From Enhydrobacter sp. (GTDB lineage Bacteria; Pseudomonadota; Alphaproteobacteria; Reyranellales; Reyranellaceae), in NCBI GenBank assembly GCA_026126105.1, contig JAHCJV010000051.1, forward strand, positions 1 to 40,445: a stretch of 40,445 nt of DNA, written 5' to 3'. The first letter of the stretch is position 1. Each line of letters opens with the position of its first letter. Position numbers and translations under genes: made by a program. Positions 32,044-40,111 of this stretch are shown piece after piece. A model generated the notes under the pieces. It saw nothing but the letters and a program-made list of their open reading frames with translations. It ran no database searches and was not told where the DNA came from.

Positions 32044-32631
32044 TCAGCGCTTGGGCGTCAGCCCGACCGCGACGATGTCCGTGGCGATCAAGGTCAGGCT
32101 GTCGCCGGGCTTGACGCGCGAAAGATTGGCGCGCTCCGCAGCACCCTGCACGGGAAATGTGCGAACCTGCCCGCCGGCCGGATCGACGAGAGAGATGGTG
32201 TTCGCCGCAGGATCGACCGCCGTCACCCACCAGGTCGTGATCGACTTTTCGGCAGCAACCGCGCCTGCCGTCCTGCCTCTCGTGCCGACCGCAGTCACGG
32301 TCGTGTCACGATCACCGGGAGTCTTCGTGTTCGGACCGGACAGCACGAAAGTGCGCTTTTCTTCCATGCCGATGACGACCGCGTCGCCCACCTTGCTGCT
32401 GCCCAGATTGGCGACCGCCTGGCTGACTTTGGTGGTAAGGGTCGAACCATCTGACATCGTCAGGGTGACGCTGCGGGACGCCGGATCGACCGCGGTGATG
32501 CGGCCTTCGACGGTGGCGGTCGTAGTGGTGCTCAGGCCGACGATTGCCTGACCCTGGGCTTCTGCCTGCACCGAAGCCAGCACTGGCGTCGCGGCCAACG
32601 CCGTGATGAAGAGATGCCGACGACTGATCAT
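32044..32631 (-). CDS. Exported two-repeat beta-rich protein, hypothetical
   Basis: A 195-residue protein with a signal peptide (MISRRHLFITALAATPVLAS) ending QAEA. The mature part is two similar units of about 50 residues: VEGRITAVDPASRSVTLTMS with VGDAVVIGM, and WWVTAVDPAANTISLVDPAG with PGDSLTLIATDI. The repeated 'xVTAVDPAxxxxxL' and 'xxGDxxxx' pattern resembles small OB-like or DUF5666-type beta barrels. No catalytic residues are apparent. The ATG at 32631 has GGGAG upstream. Function unknown. Confidence 0.8.
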   Translation of the reverse strand: MISRRHLFITALAATPVLASVQAEAQGQAIVGLSTTTTATVEGRITAVDPASRSVTLTMSDGSTLTTKVSQAVANLGSSKVGDAVVIGMEEKRTFVLSGPNTKTPGDRDTTVTAVGTRGRTAGAVAAEKSITTWWVTAVDPAANTISLVDPAGGQVRTFPVQGAAERANLSRVKPGDSLTLIATDIVAVGLTPKR

Positions 32632-32786
32632 TGTATTCTCCCACTTGTCCAGACCTAGGCACCAACGCGCTGGAGCCGACATGGTCATACGCAATCTGCA
32701 GCGCCGGTGCATGGCATTTTACGCCAAGCGGCGGCCGCGTCGAACAGCGACCGCGCAGACCTGGAAAACGGGAGGATTGGAGACGA

Positions 32787-32966
32787 TTACGCCGCGTTGG
32801 GCTTCGGCAGGGTCGCCTCGACGATCTCGATGATCTTGTAGCCGTCGCGCTCCAGGGCGAGGGACTGGTGCTGCGCTTCCTTGAGGGTCGAATAAGCGAC
32901 ACCGATACGGGTTCCGATCGGCTTTTCGACCCAAACCATGTGCTTCGTGCTTGTGCTGGTTGTCAT
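32787..32966 (-). CDS. Small 59-residue hypothetical protein
   Basis: A short frame starting MTTSTSTKHMVWVEKPIGTR and ending IEIVEATLPKPNAA. AAGG lies nine bases before the ATG at 32966; a longer in-frame start at 32984 is possible. Charged helix content (AYSTLKEAQHQSLALERDGY) suggests a folded mini-domain rather than chance coding. No family is recognised. It lies divergent from selO, 53 bp away. Confidence 0.5.
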   Translation of the reverse strand: MTTSTSTKHMVWVEKPIGTRIGVAYSTLKEAQHQSLALERDGYKIIEIVEATLPKPNAA

Positions 32967-33019
32967 TCGCGACCTTATACCCATGTACCATGGGCAATAC
33001 GACTCAATACGGATAGGCC

Positions 33020-34501
33020 ATGCCCGACGAGATGTCCTTGCCGCGTGGCGCGTCGACAGACGTCGCGCGCTGGCCGTTCGACAACAGCTATGGCCGCCTG
33101 CCCGAGCGCTTCTACGCGCGTCTCGCGCCGACGCCGGTCAGCGCCCCCCGCCTCGTCAGGCTCAACCGTGCCCTGGCTCTGCAGCTCGGCCTCGACCCGG
33201 AGGTTCTCGCCTCGCCGCAGGGTGTCGAGGTTCTCGCCGGAAACCGGATCGCCGAAGGCTCGGAGCCGATCGCGCTGGCCTATGCCGGCCATCAGTTCGG
33301 CAACTTCGTGCCCCAGTTGGGCGACGGCCGCGCAGTCCTGCTCGGCGAGGTGGTCGACATCACCGGCACGCGCCGAGACATCCAGCTCAAGGGCTCTGGG
33401 CCGACTCCGTTCTCGCGCCGCGGCGATGGCCGTGCGGCGCTGGGCCCGGTGTTGCGCGAGTACCTCATCAGTGAGGCGATGCATGCGCTCGGCATCCCGA
33501 CCACGCGCTCGCTCGCGGCGGTGACGACCGGCGAACCCGTCTATCGCGAGACCGCCCTGCCCGGCGCCGTTCTGACCCGCGTTGCGTCGAGCCACATCCG
33601 GGTCGGCACTTTCCAATTCTTCGCTGCGCGCGGCGATGTCGAGGCGCTGCGGCTGCTCGCCGACCACGTGATCGCCCGCCATTATCCCGACGCGACGGGC
33701 TATCGCGACCTTTACGAAAAGGTGATCGCGCGACAGGCGGCGCTGGTCGCGCGCTGGCTGCTCGTCGGCTTCATCCATGGGGTGATGAACACGGACAACG
33801 TCTCGATCGCCGGCGAGACGATCGACTATGGGCCATGCGCCTTCATGGACGCCTACAATCCCGAAACGGTGTTCAGCTCGATCGACCAGTACGGCCGCTA
33901 TGCCTACGGCAAGCAGCCGCAGATCGGCGGCTGGAACATGGCACGGCTGGGCGAGGCGTTGATGCCGCTGTTTTCGGACGACCAGGATGAGGCGCTTAAG
34001 CAGGCCAACGAGTCGCTGCAGACCTACCAGCCTCTCTTCGGTCGGGAGCTGATGGCGGGGCTGCGCCGCAAGCTCGGCCTGTTCACCGAACAGGAGGACG
34101 ACGCTGCGCTCGCACAGGATTTCCTCAATATCCTCAACGACCACGGCACCGATTTCACTCTTGCCTTCCGCCGACTCGGCGACGGCACGGCGCGCGAGCT
34201 GTTCGAGGAGCCGGCGGCGTTCGATGCCTGGACGGCCCGCTGGAGCGCGCGCACCGCAGCGGAATCGCAGGACGAGGCGACGAGGCGAGCGGCCATGCAC
34301 GAAGCCAATCCCCTCTACATCCCGCGCAACCACCGCGTCGAAGCCGCGCTGTCCGCCGCGATCGAGGACGGCGACTACGGCCCGTTCGAGGAACTGCTGG
34401 CCGTGCTCGCCAAGCCGTACGAGGAGCGGCCCGAGTACGCCGCCTACGCCGAGCCGCCCGCCGCGGACCAGAGCGCCTACCGGACGTTCTGCGGCACCTG
34501 A
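33020..34501 (+). CDS. selO: SelO-family protein adenylyltransferase (pseudokinase fold)
   Basis: A 493-residue YdiU/UPF0061 protein. SelO transfers AMP to Ser/Thr/Tyr residues of target proteins, with ATP bound in an inverted orientation in a kinase fold. Features are YAGHQFGNFVPQLGDGRAV, QLKGSGPTPFSRRGDGRAAL, the catalytic segment FIHGVMNTDNVSI with Asp259 and Asn260, and the metal-binding DYGPCAFMD (Asp269); the 1-and-10 spacing matches characterised bacterial SelO. The C-terminus is YRTFCGT with Cys, not Sec; the TGA after Thr is an ordinary stop. The family has redox-stress roles. It stands alone, divergent from a small ORF and upstream of an ABC operon. Confidence 0.96.
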   Translation: MPDEMSLPRGASTDVARWPFDNSYGRLPERFYARLAPTPVSAPRLVRLNRALALQLGLDPEVLASPQGVEVLAGNRIAEGSEPIALAYAGHQFGNFVPQLGDGRAVLLGEVVDITGTRRDIQLKGSGPTPFSRRGDGRAALGPVLREYLISEAMHALGIPTTRSLAAVTTGEPVYRETALPGAVLTRVASSHIRVGTFQFFAARGDVEALRLLADHVIARHYPDATGYRDLYEKVIARQAALVARWLLVGFIHGVMNTDNVSIAGETIDYGPCAFMDAYNPETVFSSIDQYGRYAYGKQPQIGGWNMARLGEALMPLFSDDQDEALKQANESLQTYQPLFGRELMAGLRRKLGLFTEQEDDAALAQDFLNILNDHGTDFTLAFRRLGDGTARELFEEPAAFDAWTARWSARTAAESQDEATRRAAMHEANPLYIPRNHRVEAALSAAIEDGDYGPFEELLAVLAKPYEERPEYAAYAEPPAADQSAYRTFCGT

Positions 34502-34559
34502 ACTTCTGGCCGGGAGCCATTCCTAGACGGCGTGGCGCGTTGCGTGCTAGCGCAGAGTC

Positions 34560-35345
34560 ATGGCGCTCGTTCAGCTCGCGCAGGTCGGCAAGGTTTATCG
34601 CTCGTTGAAGGGCAGCGATTACGTTGCCGTCCGCGACTTCTCCCTCGATATCGAGGCCGGCGAGTTCTTCTGCCTGCTGGGCACCAGCGGCTGCGGCAAG
34701 ACGACGGTGCTCAACATGGTGGCAGGCTTCGAGACCGTCAGCGCCGGTGACATTCGTATCGGCGGCAAGCCGATCGCCGGCCCTGCCGCCGACCGCGGCG
34801 TGGTCTTCCAGGGTGACGATTCGCTCTATGGCTGGCTGTCGGCGCTCGGCAACGTCGAGTTCGGCATGCGCATGCGCGGCGTGCCGCGGGCCGAGCGCGA
34901 GCAGAAAGCGCGGCACTACATCGAGCTGGTTGGGCTGAAGAACCAGGAACACAAGCATCCGTCGGAGCTGAGCGGCGGCATGAAGCAGCGCATCCAGATT
35001 GCCCGCGTCCTGGCCAACGAGCCGCAGATGCTGCTGATGGACGAGCCGTTCGCCGCGCTCGACGCCCACACCCGCGCCGACATGCAGCGCGAGCTGAAGC
35101 GGATCTGTGCCGCGACTGGCAAGACCGTGCTGTTCATCACCCACGACATCGACGAGGCAACCATCCTGGCCGACCGGATCGGCGTGATGCATGCCGGCCC
35201 GGCCTCGAAGCTCAAGGGCATCGTGCCGGTGACACTCGGCGAGGCCGAGCGGGAGCGTACTCACGACAATTTCGTGGCGGTGTATCGTCGGGTCCACGAG
35301 CTGATCCGTGACGAAGTGGCGATCGCCTTGCAGAGGACGCACTGA
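34560..35345 (+). CDS. NitT/TauT-type ABC transporter ATP-binding protein
   Basis: A 261-residue ATPase. Walker A GTSGCGKTT is at residues 41-49, the Q-loop is near VVFQGDDSLYGWLS, the signature LSGGMKQR begins at residue 137, and Walker B LLMDEPFAALD is followed by a switch His in FITHDIDEA. Sequence style and neighbours match SsuB/TauB-like importers for sulfonates, nitrate, taurine or similar anions. Its stop shares one base with the start of the permease gene, indicating coupled translation. It is 58 bp downstream of selO. Confidence 0.95.
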   Translation: MALVQLAQVGKVYRSLKGSDYVAVRDFSLDIEAGEFFCLLGTSGCGKTTVLNMVAGFETVSAGDIRIGGKPIAGPAADRGVVFQGDDSLYGWLSALGNVEFGMRMRGVPRAEREQKARHYIELVGLKNQEHKHPSELSGGMKQRIQIARVLANEPQMLLMDEPFAALDAHTRADMQRELKRICAATGKTVLFITHDIDEATILADRIGVMHAGPASKLKGIVPVTLGEAERERTHDNFVAVYRRVHELIRDEVAIALQRTH

Positions 35346-36106
35346 TGCACGCCTCGCTGCGCAGCGTGGGCATCTACCTGGTGGGCTTCGCCAGCCTGTT
35401 CCTGATATGGCACGTGCTGGCGACCTGGGTGCTGAGCTCGGTGCTGTTCCCGACTCCGTGGAAGGTGCTGCTGAAGGCAATCGAACTCGCGCAGGACGGC
35501 ACGCTGTGGGAGCAGTCCTCGGCCAGCCTGGCGCGCATCGCCGCGGGCTTCGCGGGCGGCAGCCTGATCGGCATCCCCGTGGGACTGGCGATCGGTTCCT
35601 TCCCGATCGTGCGCCGCCTGCTCGAGCCCTACACCGAGTTCCTGCGCTTCATCCCCGCCACGGCGCTGATCACAGTCGCGGTGATCTGGTTCGGCATCGG
35701 CGAGGGCTCCAAGATCTTCCTGATCATCTACACCACGGTGTTCATCGTCATTATCAACACCGCGGCGGGCGTGAGCGCCGTTGCGCCCAACAAGATCCGC
35801 GCCGCCCGCTCGCTGGGCGCTGGACCGGCGCAGGTCTTCTTCTTCGTCGCCCTCCCCGCCACGGTGCCGTACATCCTCACGGGCATGCGACTTGCAATGG
35901 CCAACTCGTTCGTCACCATCGTGGCCGCCGAGCTGGTCGCCGCCAACAACGGGCTGGGGCGGATGATCTGGGATTCGCGGATGTACATGCTGGTCGACCA
36001 GATCTTCGTCGCGCTGCTGGTGCTGGGGCTGCTCGGCTTCACCGCCGACCGGCTGTTTCGCTGGGGCATCTACGCTTTCGCCGGACGATTCTCGCCGGTG
36101 ACTTAA
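35345..36106 (+). CDS. NitT/TauT-type ABC transporter permease
   Basis: A 253-residue inner-membrane permease with about six transmembrane segments (first LRSVGIYLVGFASLFLIWHV). The EAA-like cytoplasmic loop AARSLGAGPAQVFFFVALPA contacts the ATPase. NSFVTIVAAELVAANNGLG and RMIWDSRMYMLVDQIFVAL are typical of SsuC/TauC relatives. It overlaps the ATPase gene by one base and is followed after 12 bp by the binding-protein gene. Confidence 0.95.
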   Translation: MHASLRSVGIYLVGFASLFLIWHVLATWVLSSVLFPTPWKVLLKAIELAQDGTLWEQSSASLARIAAGFAGGSLIGIPVGLAIGSFPIVRRLLEPYTEFLRFIPATALITVAVIWFGIGEGSKIFLIIYTTVFIVIINTAAGVSAVAPNKIRAARSLGAGPAQVFFFVALPATVPYILTGMRLAMANSFVTIVAAELVAANNGLGRMIWDSRMYMLVDQIFVALLVLGLLGFTADRLFRWGIYAFAGRFSPVT

Positions 36107-36118
36107 CGGGAGGGAATA

Positions 36119-37102
36119 ATGCGCAGAAGGACTCTGTTGACGGCCGGCGCGCTTGCGTCGGTCTCGCTCGCGGCGCTGCCGGGGACCGGGGGCGCCCAGA
36201 CGCTCACCAAGATGACGATCGCGACCGGCGTCGATCCGGCATTCTCGCAATTCTACGTCGCCAAGGAGGCCGGCTTCTTCGAAAAGAACGGCCTCGACGT
36301 GACGATCAACACCGGCCCGTCCGGCTCGGCGATGATCCCCTTCCTCGTGAACAACCAGGTGCAGGCGGCCTACGGCTCCGATCTCGCGGGCGTCATCAAT
36401 CACCAGGTCGATCCTAACATCGTGGCGGTCGCCGACGGCACTTATCTCGTCAAATGGCTGTCGGTGATCGGCAAGAACGTGCCCGATCTCGAGGCTCTCA
36501 AGGGCAAGAAGGTCGGCATCGCCATGGGCACCGGCAGCGAGATCTTCTGGCGCCGCGTGCTGGAAAAGAGGAACCTGAAGCTCACCGACTTCACCATGGT
36601 GAACGTCGAGGCACCGGAGATGCTCGCGGCCATCGAACGCGGCGACATCGACGGCTTCGCGGTGTGGGAGCCGTGGCCGACCCGCACGCTCATGGCGGTC
36701 AAGGGCACCAAGGTGCTGCAGACCGCCGAGGGAATCTACAACAACATCAACTTCATCTACATGAATCGCGGCTGGATCGAGAAGAACAAGGCGACCGCCG
36801 AGAAATTCATGCTGTCGCTGATGCAGGCCAACGACATGATCGAGAAGGACCGCCCGGCCGCCGCCAGGCTCGTCGCCAAGTTCCTCAAGATGCCGCTGGA
36901 ACTGGCGACTGAGCTGATGCCCAAGGTCGAGTTCGACATGGACTGGCAGCCGCGCTCGATCGAGGCGATCCAGGTCTCGGAGAAGCAGCTCGCCGACCAG
37001 AAGAAGCTCAAGGCGCCGCTCGACTACAGCAAGTACGTCTACATGGACCTGATCAAGGCCGTGCGTCCGGAGAACGTGAAGGTGACGGCGCTGCCGAAGT
37101 AA
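36119..37102 (+). CDS. NMT1/SsuA-like ABC substrate-binding protein
   Basis: A 327-residue exported binding protein. The signal starts MRRRTLLTAGALASVSLAAL (Arg-rich, possibly Tat) and ends GGAQ. Core features are TIATGVDPAFSQFYVAKEAG, GLDVTINTGPSGSAMIPFLV, GKKVGIAMGTGSEIFWRRVL and DIDGFAVWEPWPTRTLMA, as in SsuA/TauA/NMT1-type proteins. GGGAGG precedes the ATG. It completes a three-gene importer; the ligand is not inferable from the sequence alone. Confidence 0.94.
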   Translation: MRRRTLLTAGALASVSLAALPGTGGAQTLTKMTIATGVDPAFSQFYVAKEAGFFEKNGLDVTINTGPSGSAMIPFLVNNQVQAAYGSDLAGVINHQVDPNIVAVADGTYLVKWLSVIGKNVPDLEALKGKKVGIAMGTGSEIFWRRVLEKRNLKLTDFTMVNVEAPEMLAAIERGDIDGFAVWEPWPTRTLMAVKGTKVLQTAEGIYNNINFIYMNRGWIEKNKATAEKFMLSLMQANDMIEKDRPAAARLVAKFLKMPLELATELMPKVEFDMDWQPRSIEAIQVSEKQLADQKKLKAPLDYSKYVYMDLIKAVRPENVKVTALPK

Positions 37103-37135
37103 ACAGATTCATCGTTCTTCTCCTCGATCTCATGT

Positions 37136-37161
37136 TCCTCTCCCCCTATCGGGGGCGAGGA
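37136..37161. terminator. Convergent terminator hairpin after the ABC operon
   Basis: TCCTC-T-CCCCC (37136-37146) pairs with GGGGG-C-GAGGA (37151-37161) around TATC, in the 78-bp gap between the binding protein gene and the convergent alpha/beta hydrolase gene. It lacks a clear T-run. Confidence 0.5.
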
Positions 37162-37180
37162 GCATGGAGGATGAGCGAGA

Positions 37181-38065
37181 TCACCGGCTCGGCGGGATGA
37201 GCGTGTAGGTCTTCGCGCCGCGGGCCGGCCAGCGGTCGTTTTCGACGGCATGCAGGAAGTCCTGCATGGCTGAGTTGAAGGCGGCCGGCTCCTCGAGGTT
37301 CATGGTGTGGCCGCACTTCGGCAGCTCGAGCACGCCGCAGCGGGCAACGTGCTGCTTGAGATGGACGGCGAGACCGTGCGTGGACTCGTCCTCGTCGCCG
37401 ATCACCACCAGCATCGGCTCCGTGATCTTCCGGAGCTCCTCGGTGCGTTCGAAGAAGGGCACGCGTCCGCCCTGGACGCCGCGCATGGTCATGGCGTGGC
37501 CCTTGGCGGAGCCGTCGGCGAACTGCTGCTTGAACTCCGCCCAGCCGCGCGGGTCCTTCTGCCGGTAGGTGTTGCGCGCCGAGCTGGTGCAATAGAGCTC
37601 GGCCATCGCCGGCATGCCCTCTTCCTCGATGCGCCGCGCGAAGCCCTCGCACTCCTCCTTGAAGCGCTTCTTGGCCTCGGGATCGGTCGCGCCGCCGCCG
37701 CCGCCCGCTGCGATCACCAGCGCCGTCGCCTTGCCGGGATGACGGATCGCGAACTCGAGGCCGGCCGTCGCGCCCATCGACAGGCCGCAGAGATGGGCCT
37801 TGTCGATCCCCAAAGCCGCCATCAGGTCGGCGCAGTCGTCGGCGGCCCGCGCCTGGGAATACATCGCGACGTCGTCCGGCACGTCCGACGGCGGCCAGCC
37901 GCGCGCGGCGTAGGTGATGCAGCGATAGCGGCGCGAGAAATAGCGGACCTGCGGTTCCCAGCTCAGATAATGGCCACCGAACTCGTGCAGGAAGATCAGC
38001 GGCGCGCCCTCGCCGGTCTCCTCGTAGTAGAGCTGGACACCGTCGGAGGTTCTGATGTGCGGCAT
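37181..38065 (-). CDS. Alpha/beta hydrolase
   Basis: A 294-residue hydrolase. LIFLHEFGGHYLSWEPQVRY supplies the oxyanion loop, the nucleophile is Ser in LCGLSMGATAGLEF, the acid is Asp in VVIGDEDESTHG, and the base is His in PKCGHTMNLEEPAAF. There is no signal peptide. The overall pattern resembles carboxylic-ester or C-C bond hydrolases of catabolic pathways (3-oxoadipate enol-lactonase-like). It is divergent from the adjacent solute-binding-like genes across a 59-bp gap and convergent with the ABC operon. Substrate unknown. Confidence 0.9.
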   Translation of the reverse strand: MPHIRTSDGVQLYYEETGEGAPLIFLHEFGGHYLSWEPQVRYFSRRYRCITYAARGWPPSDVPDDVAMYSQARAADDCADLMAALGIDKAHLCGLSMGATAGLEFAIRHPGKATALVIAAGGGGGATDPEAKKRFKEECEGFARRIEEEGMPAMAELYCTSSARNTYRQKDPRGWAEFKQQFADGSAKGHAMTMRGVQGGRVPFFERTEELRKITEPMLVVIGDEDESTHGLAVHLKQHVARCGVLELPKCGHTMNLEEPAAFNSAMQDFLHAVENDRWPARGAKTYTLIPPSR

Positions 38066-38124
38066 GATGCTGTCCCCTATTCCCTTGCCGGCTTAGCAAC
38101 CGGACGCGCATCCTGTCGACCATC

Positions 38125-39069
38125 ATGGCGATCATCCTGCAAGAGTCCCTGCGCGCGATTTTTTACGCGCCGTTCTATGCTGCGCTGGCGCGCGGCGCCT
38201 TCGAGGCGGAGGGCGTGGAGATAAAATTCGCCAGCTCGCCACGCCCGCAAGATGCCGCGCTGCGGTTGATGGACGGCACGGTCGATGTCTGCTGGGGTGG
38301 CCCGATGCGCGTGATGGAGACGTACCACAAGGACCCCGGCTGCCTGATCGTCTGCTTCGGCGAGGTCGTGTCGCGCGATCCGTTCGTGCTAATGGGCCGC
38401 CGGCCACCGCCGCAGAATTTCTCGATCGCCGACCTGAGGTGGGTGAAGCTCGCGACCGTGTGCGAGGTGCCGACGCCGTGGCTCTGCCTGCAGCACGACC
38501 TCCGGCTGGCCGGCATCGATCCCGAGTCGATCCATCGCGTCACCGACCAGACGATGGCGCGCAACGTCGAGGCGCTGAGGTCCGGCGAGGTCGACGTCAT
38601 CCAGGTGTTCGAACCCTTTCCCAGCATGCTGCTCGCCGACAAGGCGGCGTACGTCTGGTACGACGCGGCGCGTCGCGGTCCGACGTCCTACACCACGTTC
38701 TACACACGGCGCGGCACGCTCACGAAGCGGCGCGACGAGCTGCTGCGCATGGTCCGGGCCATCGCCCGGACGGAGGCGTGGGTCGCGAGCGCCTCGGGCG
38801 CCGAGATCGCCGCCACTATCGCGCCCTACTTCAGCGACCTGCCGGGTCCGATCCTCGAGGCCGCCTGCACGCGCTACAAGGCGCTCGAGATCTGGAACAC
38901 CACGCCGATCCTCGCGCGTGCGGGCTATGACCGGCTGCGCGACAGCCTGGTCTCCGGCGGCTTCGTCTCGCCCGGCACCCCGTTCGAGACCGCCGTCGAC
39001 AACAGCCTCGCCGAGGAAGTGCTCGCAGACCCGCGCGCAGCAGAGGATCCATGCTCGAAGGACGAGTGA
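38125..39069 (+). CDS. NMT1/THI5-like binding-fold protein without signal peptide
   Basis: A 314-residue protein with the fold pattern of NMT1/SsuA-type ABC binding proteins: IFYAPFYAALARGAFEAEGV, MDGTVDVCWGGPMRVMETYH, SGEVDVIQVFEPFPSMLLAD and YTTFYTRRGTLTKRRDELLR. There is no export signal: it starts at the first strand, and the frame upstream meets a stop without any start codon. It should therefore be cytoplasmic, unlike its relatives. No ribosome site is clear before the ATG at 38125. The downstream Bug gene overlaps it by 19 bp, indicating coupling. It could be a cytosolic sensor, chaperone or enzyme derived from a binding protein (inference). Confidence 0.82.
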   Translation: MAIILQESLRAIFYAPFYAALARGAFEAEGVEIKFASSPRPQDAALRLMDGTVDVCWGGPMRVMETYHKDPGCLIVCFGEVVSRDPFVLMGRRPPPQNFSIADLRWVKLATVCEVPTPWLCLQHDLRLAGIDPESIHRVTDQTMARNVEALRSGEVDVIQVFEPFPSMLLADKAAYVWYDAARRGPTSYTTFYTRRGTLTKRRDELLRMVRAIARTEAWVASASGAEIAATIAPYFSDLPGPILEAACTRYKALEIWNTTPILARAGYDRLRDSLVSGGFVSPGTPFETAVDNSLAEEVLADPRAAEDPCSKDE

Positions 39070-40058
39070 AATCCCAGCCACGAGCGAGGCCAAACCGACG
39101 CACCGCTCTGCAATTGACCGCTTGCGCTCTTGCGTCCGCGGCCCTCCCCGCGGCAGCGGCTGGTTTCGAGCTTCTGAAGGATCAGCGCATCGTCCTGGTC
39201 GAGTCCTATGGTGTCGGATCGATAACCCACATGCCGCTCTCGCTGATGCATGCGGCGCTATCGGCCCGCACGGGCGCGCCGGTCACGATCCTGACGGTGC
39301 CGGGCGAGGGTGGCGCGGCGGCATTGGAATATGTCTGCGACCCGCCGCCGAGTGCCGCGGCCGACAGCATCTACTTCTACGTCGGCGACCTCACGACCCT
39401 GCTGCTTCGTCAGGCCGGCGGCGCGCAGGTCCCCGTGCTGGAAAAGGTCCAGCCGGTCGCCAAGATCAGTGCCGGCGTCTCCTCGGCGCTGATCGTGCCG
39501 GACAACTCGCTCCTGCAGTCGATCAATGATTTCATCGCCGAGGGCCGGAAGCGACCGATCCGCATGGCGACGCTCGGCCGACGCGCACCCTTCGGCCTCG
39601 AGCTGACCATGCTGGAACGTCGGCTCGGGCTCAGCTTCACCGAGAAGGTGGTCTCCACACGCAAGGAGATCCTGGCGGCGCTGGCCTCGGGCGACGTCGA
39701 GGCGAGCTTCCTGATCACCCGCACCGTGGTTCCCGCCACACGGGTGGTCCCGCCGCCGGTCCGCGTGCTGCTGACATTCGGCGCCCAACGCAGCCCGCGC
39801 ACGCCGACCGTGCCCACGCTGGCGGAAGAGGCCGGCGATCCCAAGGCGGCTACGACCGCCTCGGTCCTGATGTTCACCTCGACGGCCAACGCGTCGCTGG
39901 TGGACGCCATGGTTGCTCTCCTCGGCGACGCGGCTGCCGACCCGGCCGTGAAGCGCGCGATGGAGAACGTCAACTTCCCGCTGGAGATCACGCCGGCCGC
40001 TTACGTCGATGTAGAAGTCAGGCGATTCAAGCGCATCATGCACGAGTATCCCCAATGA
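39051..40058 (+). CDS. Divergent Bug/TctC-like exported binding protein
   Basis: A 335-residue protein with a likely export signal containing Arg-Arg (PNRRTALQLTACALASAALP, ending AAAA). The mature part has the general Bug layout (RIVLVESYGVGSITHMPLSL, VTILTVPGEGGAAALEYVCD, RMATLGRRAPFGLELTMLER), but the usual glycine-rich signature motifs are weak, so this is a distant member. The ATG lies inside the end of the preceding gene (19-bp overlap). Which membrane permease, if any, it serves is unknown. Confidence 0.78.
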   Translation: MLEGRVKSQPRARPNRRTALQLTACALASAALPAAAAGFELLKDQRIVLVESYGVGSITHMPLSLMHAALSARTGAPVTILTVPGEGGAAALEYVCDPPPSAAADSIYFYVGDLTTLLLRQAGGAQVPVLEKVQPVAKISAGVSSALIVPDNSLLQSINDFIAEGRKRPIRMATLGRRAPFGLELTMLERRLGLSFTEKVVSTRKEILAALASGDVEASFLITRTVVPATRVVPPPVRVLLTFGAQRSPRTPTVPTLAEEAGDPKAATTASVLMFTSTANASLVDAMVALLGDAAADPAVKRAMENVNFPLEITPAAYVDVEVRRFKRIMHEYPQ

Positions 40059-40111
40059 GCCGTAAGAAGTTCCTCCTCATCGCTCGATGCGCCGGATAGA
40101 CTGACAGGCTC

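Noticed and set aside
34480..34501. Possible selenocysteine at the TGA ending selO
   Set aside because: Eukaryotic SelO has Sec near its C-terminus, but here Cys is present in TFCGT and the sequence after TGA has no early stop and no family-like residues; it is a normal stop.
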